64,000 bases of DNA, from assembly GCF_018143015.1 (NCBI RefSeq), contig NC_054741.1, positions 6,993,683 to 7,057,682 on the forward strand, given 5' to 3'. The DNA comes from Lytechinus variegatus (lineage: Eukaryota > Echinodermata > Echinoidea > Temnopleuroida > Toxopneustidae). A program made the position numbers and the translations under genes. The notes beneath the pieces were generated by a model. The model was given only the letters and a program-made list of their open reading frames with translations, made no database searches and had not been told where the DNA came from. Shown here one piece after another: positions 57,251 through 64,000 of this stretch (position 1 is the stretch's first letter; each line of letters opens with the position of its first letter).

Positions 57251-60200
57251 TTACGAAAATCCATAATAGCTTGGTTTTCTACGCTCTCGTCTAGGATAAT
57301 GCTTTATACCGTCATCGTGATCGACTTCAGGATTGTCTTCACGATCCGCGCGAATGTCTATCTGATCTTCATTGACATCGCGATCATCATTGTCGTTATC
57401 ACGGATGATAACGTCATCTTCGTGTGTCGGGCCGGTGTCGTCGTTCGAGGTCGATGAAGTCGAGATTCGACTCCGCAATTGGTCAACATGACGTTTCCAC
57501 TTCAGCGTCGAGTTATTGGTATTGACATTTACGACATAGGATACCGGACCGTTACGTTCGACTACTTTTCCGGGTAGCCATTGGTTACCTCGCCCGTAAT
57601 TTCTCACAAGGACTTCTTCTCCTATCTTAAATTCGCGAAGTTTGCGAGAAGTGTGAGCGGTCTGTGAGAATTGCTTCTTCTCAACGGTTGCGTTCACATC
57701 AGGCAGAACAGAAGATATGCGAGTACGCAACTTTCGGTTCATGAGCAATTCTGCCGGTGACTGATTTGTGGTAGCTTGTGGAGTTGTACGGTAACTCAAC
57801 AAGAACCTTGCTAATCTCGTCTGAAGGGGTCCACTCATTTTTCTGAGTGCTCCTTTCACAGTTTGCACTGCTCTTTCCGCGAGACCATTAGTAGCTGGGT
57901 GATATGGTGCACCTCGAATGTGATTGATTGCGTTCATTTTCATGAACATAGCGAATTCCTCACTCGTGAAACAGGGCCCATTATCCGAAACCAGCGTTTG
58001 AGGAAGACCTTGTGCCGAAAAGACTTCTCTCAGTTTGTCTATTGTCGCTTCGCTAGTCGATTTATTCGTAATGTGAAAATCTATCCACTTTGAATACGCA
58101 TCTACTATTACTAGTAACATTTTTCCTTCTACTGGACCTGCGTAATCGACATGAATTCGCGACCATGGTTTACTTGGATATTCCCACTGATGTGGTGGAG
58201 CTTTCGACGGTTGTCGCTGGTGTGATTGACATTTTTCGCAAGATTTAACTTTACGCTCCAAATCTTTGTCAATCTGTGGCCACCATACGCAACTTCTCGC
58301 CATTGCTTTCATACGCACGATCCCCGGATGTGCATCATACAATTCTTCCAACATTGATTCTCGACATTTCATGGGAAGCACCGCGCGAGCTCCCCACAAT
58401 ATTACTCCCTCATGAACACTCAATTCATCTTTTCTATTCAAATACGGACCGAATGCCTTATCTTGTAATTCATCTATTGTAGGCCATCCTTGTAAGATGA
58501 AGTTACGGACCCGCGACAAGATCGGATCTTTGTCGGTAAGAGAACGGACGCGCGAAGGCGTTATCGGTGTCCTATCTAATGTATCCATGAGAAGTATGAT
58601 ATCCCCCGGGATCGGAGGATCCGGAATGGTTGATTCTAGCGGTAATCTACTAAGTGCATCAGCATTTGAATTTTTCTCTCCCGCTTTATACTTTATTTCA
58701 TATTCGTATGCCGCAATTGTAATCGCCCACCGTTGGACGCGCGGAGAAGCCATCTGTGGAATGGCTTTCTTCTCGCCAAAAAGACCAAGTAACGGCTTAT
58801 GATCCGTAATTATTTCGAATTTACGGCCATACAGATATTGGTGAAACCGTTTTACACCAAATACAATCGCTAGACCTTCCTTATCTAATTGCGAATATCT
58901 GCGTTCTGCAACATTCAGTGTTCGCGACGCGAACCCGATGGGTTTTTCGGTCCCATCCGAAAATCTATGTGCGAGTACGGCTCCGACACCGTACGGACTA
59001 GCGTCGCAAGCTAGTATAAGTTGCTCTTCCGGATTGTAGTGAGCTAACACTCTAGTTGAATTAAGCAACTGTTTGGCTCTCCCGAAAGCCTGTTTTTGCT
59101 CTTTACCCCACTGCCATCTTGCGTCTTTCCTCAACAACCGATGAAGAGGTTCTAGATTCGATGCAAGGTCGGGTAGAAATTTACCATAGTAATTCAGCAA
59201 GCCTAGGAACGAGCGGAGTTCCTTTACGCTCTTCGGTTCGGGCGCATTTGTAATGGCTTGCACCTTGTCCCCCGTGGGACGAAGACCCTTTTCAGTGATT
59301 GTGTGTCCGAGGTAATCAACTTCGTCTTTGAGAAACACACATTTCTCTTTCTTCAATCTTAGTCCAGCTTTCAGAAGAACATCCAGGACTGCTCTCAGGT
59401 TCTTCATGTGGGCATCTGTTGACTCTCCTGTGATGAGAAGATCATCTAGGTAGACGGCCACACCTGGTATACCGGCCAGCAATGACTCCATCGTCCGCTG
59501 AAACACAGAAGGCGCAGTTGAAACTCCAAAAGGCAGTCTCTTATATCTAAATAACCCTCTATGTGTGTTGATAGTGACGAACTCCCTGGATTTCTCAGAC
59601 AGGACTAGTTGTTGATAGGCATGAGAAAGATCCAGTTTTGTGAATTTCTTTCCATTTGTAAGCCTTGCAAACAGCTCTTCTACTCTCGGGATCGGATAGG
59701 TATCCGATCGAGCTGCTGTGTTTATTGTGGTTTTATAATCCCCACAAATGCGAATGGATCCATCTCCTTTGACAACTGGGACCACTGGAGCTGCCCAGTT
59801 TGAATATTGAACTGGTTCAATTATGTCATCTGCAAGAAGGCGATCCAGCTCTTGATCCAGACGACTTCGAAGCGAAAATGGAACTGGACGGGCCTTCAAA
59901 AACTTAGGTGATGCATCGGGGTCAATATCCAGATCTACTTCTACACCTTTCAACTTTCCAAGTTCCCGTGTGAACAGTTCCGCGTAGTCTGAACACAATC
60001 TGTCTACTGCGTCATTGACCCTGACCAAGTTTATCTCCCTCCAGTCCAACTTTATTTCGTGCAGCCAATCTCGTCCCATGAGATTCGGCCCTCTGCCTCT
60101 CGCAACTATCAAAGGCAAGCGTTCCTCCTGGTTGCCCTTGGATACGGCGACTTCACATTCTCCGATAATGTCGACCAAGTGCTCGGTGTATGTACGAAGC

Positions 60201-61225
60201 CGCGTTATTGGTTCGCTCAGCTTAGGCCTCTCTCTGTCACTCCACTGAGAGAGCCACGTTTCCTCATTTATGAGCGTTACTGCTGAGCCCGTGTCCACTT
60301 GGAAGTTTATAGGTTTCCCTTTCACTATTAGCTGAGTCATAATCGGAGGAGGTTTAGAAGCTTTCGTCGAGTGTGAATACAGCCCGTAGCTTTCGTTTTC
60401 ATCCTCCTCTCTTGTTTCGATTTGCAGAGTGCGAGATTTATTGGAGGCGGTCCGTTTCCCTTGCTGCTGGAAAACTTTTCTCTGGTCCTTCCTCTCTCCT
60501 TTCGCTCTGCATACCACGGCAAAATGTCCCTTTTTCCCGCAGTGGAAACACTCTCCGTCTTTTGCTGGACAAGCCTCTCCTTGATGCTGTCCCTTTCCGC
60601 AGCGACCGCATGAGGAATGTTTCTTGGAAACAGGGCGTTGTGACGACTTACGATGACGAACACCATGAGCGATTTTGTTCACCATCTCGCCTTTGTTCTG
60701 ATCTCTGAGATCGGCTGTATTTTTATCAGCTAATTCCATAGCTAATGCAATATCTTTAGCTTTTTCAAATGTTAGAGTTGGTTCAGCCAATAATCTCCTT
60801 TGTATTCTATCATCCGCCACTCCGCACACAATCCTATCTCTCAACATCTCCTCTAAAATAGTATCAAACTTACATTCATTAGCCAATCGTCGCAGTTCAG
60901 CAATGTAAGTTGACAGCGATTCATCTGGTCTCCTCGACCTGCTGTTAAACTTGAATCGTTGGACGATCACCGATGGCTTTGGATCTCGATGATCAGTCAT
61001 TAATTTCACAAGTTCCTTGAACTCAACTTCACCTGGTTTCCTTGGTGCCGCCAAACTTGACATTAACTTGTAGGTTGAGGCTCCACAAACACTTAGTAAA
61101 ATGGATCTTTTCCTCCCCTCATCAATGATGCTATTGGCGTCGAAGTAGTGTCCCATACGTTCAATGTACTCGGACCAACTCCCTTCGTCTTCCCGAAATT
61201 CACCAATTGTTCCAAAAGTAGCCAT
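57251..61225 (-). CDS. Ty3/gypsy Gag-Pol polyprotein
   Basis: The frame is open for 1,338 codons from 61267. I prefer the in-frame ATG at 61225 (MATFGTIGEF), giving 1,324 residues. In numbering from the upstream ATG: Gag about 15-200; two zinc knuckles, CGRCGKGQHQGEAC (220) and CFHCGKKGHFAVVC (240); aspartic protease DTGSA (325); reverse transcriptase with LDLSHAYQQL (545) and active site YLDD (606-609); RNase H with CDAS (754) and TDHKP (821); integrase HHCC zinc finger (H952, H980, C1010, C1013) and a D,D35E core (D1041, D1095, E1131) with chromodomain-free C-terminus rich in Asp. Gag and Pol share one frame, so no frameshift is needed. All catalytic residues I can locate are present, so this copy may encode active enzymes. 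Confidence 0.95.
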   Translation of the reverse strand: MATFGTIGEFREDEGSWSEYIERMGHYFDANSIIDEGRKRSILLSVCGASTYKLMSSLAAPRKPGEVEFKELVKLMTDHRDPKPSVIVQRFKFNSRSRRPDESLSTYIAELRRLANECKFDTILEEMLRDRIVCGVADDRIQRRLLAEPTLTFEKAKDIALAMELADKNTADLRDQNKGEMVNKIAHGVRHRKSSQRPVSKKHSSCGRCGKGQHQGEACPAKDGECFHCGKKGHFAVVCRAKGERKDQRKVFQQQGKRTASNKSRTLQIETREEDENESYGLYSHSTKASKPPPIMTQLIVKGKPINFQVDTGSAVTLINEETWLSQWSDRERPKLSEPITRLRTYTEHLVDIIGECEVAVSKGNQEERLPLIVARGRGPNLMGRDWLHEIKLDWREINLVRVNDAVDRLCSDYAELFTRELGKLKGVEVDLDIDPDASPKFLKARPVPFSLRSRLDQELDRLLADDIIEPVQYSNWAAPVVPVVKGDGSIRICGDYKTTINTAARSDTYPIPRVEELFARLTNGKKFTKLDLSHAYQQLVLSEKSREFVTINTHRGLFRYKRLPFGVSTAPSVFQRTMESLLAGIPGVAVYLDDLLITGESTDAHMKNLRAVLDVLLKAGLRLKKEKCVFLKDEVDYLGHTITEKGLRPTGDKVQAITNAPEPKSVKELRSFLGLLNYYGKFLPDLASNLEPLHRLLRKDARWQWGKEQKQAFGRAKQLLNSTRVLAHYNPEEQLILACDASPYGVGAVLAHRFSDGTEKPIGFASRTLNVAERRYSQLDKEGLAIVFGVKRFHQYLYGRKFEIITDHKPLLGLFGEKKAIPQMASPRVQRWAITIAAYEYEIKYKAGEKNSNADALSRLPLESTIPDPPIPGDIILLMDTLDRTPITPSRVRSLTDKDPILSRVRNFILQGWPTIDELQDKAFGPYLNRKDELSVHEGVILWGARAVLPMKCRESMLEELYDAHPGIVRMKAMARSCVWWPQIDKDLERKVKSCEKCQSHQRQPSKAPPHQWEYPSKPWSRIHVDYAGPVEGKMLLVIVDAYSKWIDFHITNKSTSEATIDKLREVFSAQGLPQTLVSDNGPCFTSEEFAMFMKMNAINHIRGAPYHPATNGLAERAVQTVKGALRKMSGPLQTRLARFLLSYRTTPQATTNQSPAELLMNRKLRTRISSVLPDVNATVEKKQFSQTAHTSRKLREFKIGEEVLVRNYGRGNQWLPGKVVERNGPVSYVVNVNTNNSTLKWKRHVDQLRSRISTSSTSNDDTGPTHEDDVIIRDNDNDDRDVNEDQIDIRADREDNPEVDHDDGIKHYPRRERRKPSYYGFS

Positions 61226-61272
61226 CCTCAGGTACTCGAACTTTACCAAAGTGAAGAACAAACACAAAAGTT

Positions 61273-61286
61273 GATCCTCGTCGCCA
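61273..61286 (-). other. Candidate primer-binding site of the Ty3/gypsy element
   Basis: Minus-strand TGGCGACGAGGATC lies 7 nt inside the 5' LTR and starts with TGG, complementary to a tRNA CCA end. The donor tRNA was not identified. Confidence 0.65.
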
Positions 61287-61293
61287 GATTTGT

Positions 61294-61469
61294 TGTTATG
61301 TACTCCTAATTAATCTACAGTAAGTAGTAATTAAGGCACATAAATAAGCACACGTCTGATACTCTTGGTATATGATTCCAAAGCAAGTTTATTCCGCATT
61401 GCGCCTGCGCAGCTACAATTGTGAGTCATGGTATGACATCATGAATGACATCATTATCAATATATAACA
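61294..61469 (-). repeat. 5' LTR of the Ty3/gypsy element
   Basis: 176 bp, one base different from 56729-56904 (TTGGTATATG here). It should hold the promoter for the genomic RNA. A TATA box is not obvious. Confidence 0.95.
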
Positions 61470-62345
61470 AGGACGATGTTTAAATATTTATTTTAAAAAA
61501 TTACCCACTGGAGTACCCCCCCCCCCCGGCCCAACCCTCCATTGCAAACATGCAAACAGCACCATTCACGATATTGTACAATAATTCTAATTCGAGATTC
61601 GAAACACTCATATTTCGAAATACTATTGATTTCAGCCGTAGATTCATATTTTGGATTCGGATTTTCTTTTTCGCATATAGGGCCTAACTATTTTATGGTA
61701 CTTTCATTCGTTTTTCTGACCAGGTTCTCGGACTTTGAAAATTAGTAAATTATGTCACTTTACCAACAGTCAACATGCTTAATGTATATCGTTATGACTA
61801 AATTAACGGAATGGTCAGAAGATGCTGAAACAGTGCACTTTGTCTTTGGTGCTTATAATCCGTAGAGCGTTTCATGAAAGGACTTGTCAGATGTTTTATC
61901 AAGTCCTATTTAATCTGACAATTACCATATAGGAACTGTGCCTCTCAGCCAATCAAAATCAAGGAAAATTATCAGATCTCAAAATTGTCGGACAAAAATG
62001 CCCAAATGTTGGTTAACGCTCCCAAGACTTGCATGCGTCCTTGACATTGATTTTCAGAAGATTTGATCGAACGTGCAGAATACGACGTTGATCAAAGTCA
62101 TTCGTTCGACTAGTCTCGTTCAATCTAGGTTAATGTAATGTCTATGCATTAGAATGTTTGTGGGGGGTTTAATACCGTTTCCCAAGTGTTTATGACCTCG
62201 AATTTTCGTTGGTGCTGGAAAAAGACAACAGTATTTATGAATGGGTCCTCGGGACAATATACCGACAACAAAGTGAACGCGAATATGATGAAGTTCGCAC
62301 GTACTAAACATATCCCCCAGAATTGTTCATGTTATTAAAACCACA

Positions 62346-63309
62346 AAAACGCAGTATGGGGGAGAGGCCCATGCTAGCTCATCATGAATCTTGCATTTCT
62401 TTGCCGTTGATGGCGGCATGTTGAAATATCTTTGAATACTCCTTAATGTGTTGTTTCACAAGTTGAAGTATTTGGCTCTGCGATGTAATCGGGCGAGCCT
62501 TATTTCTACTTTATCTTAGAATACATCCATATTCCCTTTCCTTACCTACTAAAAAAATGCATTATAACAACCAACCAAGCAAACAGACAGCACCTTGTAG
62601 TGCACAATGAGGGTAATAATACCATGATAATTGAAAGTGAATATTTATCATAATTATGCATATATTAATTTGTATATATTCTTAAATATATTTTAATGCT
62701 TATCACAATCATGGAACGTGGCTTTAAAACCAGAACTCAAAACAAAACACTATGCCTGCTTATTTGAATTTTATTATCTCCCCCTATTTTCACAATAATG
62801 CCCCGAATCCTATATTTACGACGAAAATATGATTTACGGCGAAATTACGTCGATTATATATGAGAATGGATCCTTGGGGAATAAATGTCAACGTAATTTG
62901 TGATCTGTGTGATTTCAATCTGTTGCCTTCGTGCCTCGGAGTTTTCACTGAATTTGGAGCATCAATTCCCATCTGTGGTTTCAATCACAGAGAAGTTTTT
63001 ATCCTTGCAGCAAAATACCATCAGCAAGATGCATTTGTCACGCTTCTGACGCCACAGATGTTGCTTGTGAATTTTTGCCCATCACTCGAAAACTAAAATG
63101 TTAAAGCACCATTTGAAAGCGCGAGTGACCAAAGTTTTGAAACTTTTTAAAGACCATTTTCCCACAGTAGAGTTATCTATATAGGCCTACAAAATTGTTG
63201 GTCGAGGAATTTAAAATTGAAATTTGAAATGCAGTTACTAATTTAACCTGGGCAAAAATCGATGAAGCATTCGCCTGAGTGCTACACGACTCTCCATTTA
63301 AGCATTGTT
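62346..63309. other. No gene seen
   Basis: AT-rich. The plus frame 62860-63096 (78 codons) has no recognised similarity or coding context. Confidence 0.45.
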
Positions 63310-63765
63310 GTGTATTACATCGGTAATGTTAGGGGCATTTGTGGAATTGTCATCATATAGCTTTAAAAAAAATATGGATCTAGTTCATGAACATAAGGGC
63401 AATCACGCATCCCTGAATATCCTGTGCGCGTTTCAAGTCACATGACCAATAACCATGAAAGGTCATTTGAGGTCAATTAACTTTGGCCGTGTTAGGGTAT
63501 TTGTTGAATTAGCATAACTTAGAAATTTTATAGATCTAGTTTATGAAACAAAGACACAAGGGTTATCAAGACGTGTAAATGATTGTTTTGCAGACGTCTT
63601 AGACCACATGATCATGCTCAAAGGTCATTTCGGGTCAATGGATGTAGTATTTTATTATCATGATTATGAATGTTTTCTTTTGTGAATCCAATATCTGTTT
63701 TTGAAGTCAGCACTGCTGTTTTTTCGAATTGCGTAATGCAGGCGAGTGCAAGAGGCGTTCCACTT
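63310..63765 (+). repeat. Dispersed DR1-type repeat, third copy, 5'-truncated
   Basis: ATGGATCTAGTTCATGAACA, AATATCCTGTGCGCGTTTC and GTCACATGACCAATAACC, then TCAGCACTGCTG and GAGGCGTTCCACTTGTTATT, matching the end of 49629-50742. The DR1 motif is degraded (CTCAAAGGTCA). The remaining 235 bases to the window end show nothing. Confidence 0.75.
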
Positions 63766-64000
63766 GTTATTGATAGTAAATTTAAAGCATTTATAAATAA
63801 TTACTAGTATTCACCACCGCTGATTTTAAAGTTTATTAAGCCGTATATTATAAGCCTTTATCAGTGGAGTATCTCGGAAAAGATAGTGCACTGGGCAAGG
63901 GATAAATTGATAAAACGATAGGAGGAAAAATAGAGGGGAGAAGAAGATTATAGGCATGCCCGCTAAACATGATATAGGTAGGCCTCAGTTTTTCCAGAAG

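Larger units (their letters stand above)
56729..61469 (-). mobile_element. Ty3/gypsy LTR retrotransposon, minus strand, structurally complete
   Basis: 4,741 bp with two 176-bp LTRs, a primer-binding site, one gag-pol ORF and a polypurine tract. Identical 7-bp flanks AGGACGA lie at 56722-56728 and 61470-61476. LTRs differ at one base and the ORF is open, so insertion is recent. No envelope gene. Mag-clade affinity (like sea urchin SURL) is suggested by the double zinc knuckle and single ORF but is not proven. Confidence 0.93.
55461..62345 (+). repeat. Local segmental duplication, copy B, disrupted by a Ty3/gypsy element
   Basis: It starts with an ATT/ACT microsatellite (55456-55510). It parallels copy A at 55525-55720, 56180-56410, 61540-61770 and 61905-62310. 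Extra blocks (55720-56180, 56410-56728) and the retrotransposon 56729-61469 lie between. Apart from the retrotransposon no gene is seen. Confidence 0.75.

Overview
This window is a gene-poor, AT-rich, repeat-dense piece of an invertebrate deuterostome genome, most likely an echinoderm and probably a sea urchin. The assignment is an inference: it rests on tRNA-derived SINEs, a Ty3/gypsy element of the Mag/SURL type, CR1/L2-type LINEs, many palindromic MITEs, and intron-containing animal genes. Nothing bacterial or organellar is visible.

Three host genes are supported. On the minus strand, two exons (213-353 and 8063-8176) give the signal peptide and the inhibitor-I9 propeptide of a secreted subtilisin/proteinase-K-like protease. 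The gene runs off the left edge, and its 7.7-kb intron is packed with transposons. On the plus strand, two paralogous single-coding-exon genes (29715-30983 and 43111-44187, about 12 kb apart) encode glycogen-targeting regulatory subunits of protein phosphatase 1 (PPP1R3 family). Each has an RVxF PP1-docking motif and a C-terminal CBM21 glycogen-binding domain. They should tether PP1 to glycogen so that it activates glycogen synthase and inactivates phosphorylase.

The rest is mostly mobile DNA, often nested. At 16343-21870 a minus-strand LINE carries ORF1, an endonuclease and a reverse transcriptase. Its ORF2 is split by a 1.54-kb hAT-type element with a perfect 8-bp target duplication. At 56729-61469 lies an almost intact, young Ty3/gypsy retrotransposon with 176-bp LTRs differing at one base. 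It has inserted into the second copy of a diverged local segmental duplication (52930-54190 and 55461-62345). A second, decayed L2-like LINE lies at 50755-52120. Several non-autonomous elements have clear terminal inverted repeats and target duplications.

The less ordinary structures are these: tandem repeats of about 110 bp with a GCGCTTCGCGC core, carried inside elements with different termini; a dispersed repeat whose tandem units each hold a perfect nuclear-receptor DR1 site; two neighbouring palindromes of about 300 bp; paired 239-bp palindromes; an 814-bp foldback; and a 252-bp tandem duplication joining a SINE head to its host repeat. I saw no CRISPR arrays, operons, rRNA genes or convincing functional tRNA genes.
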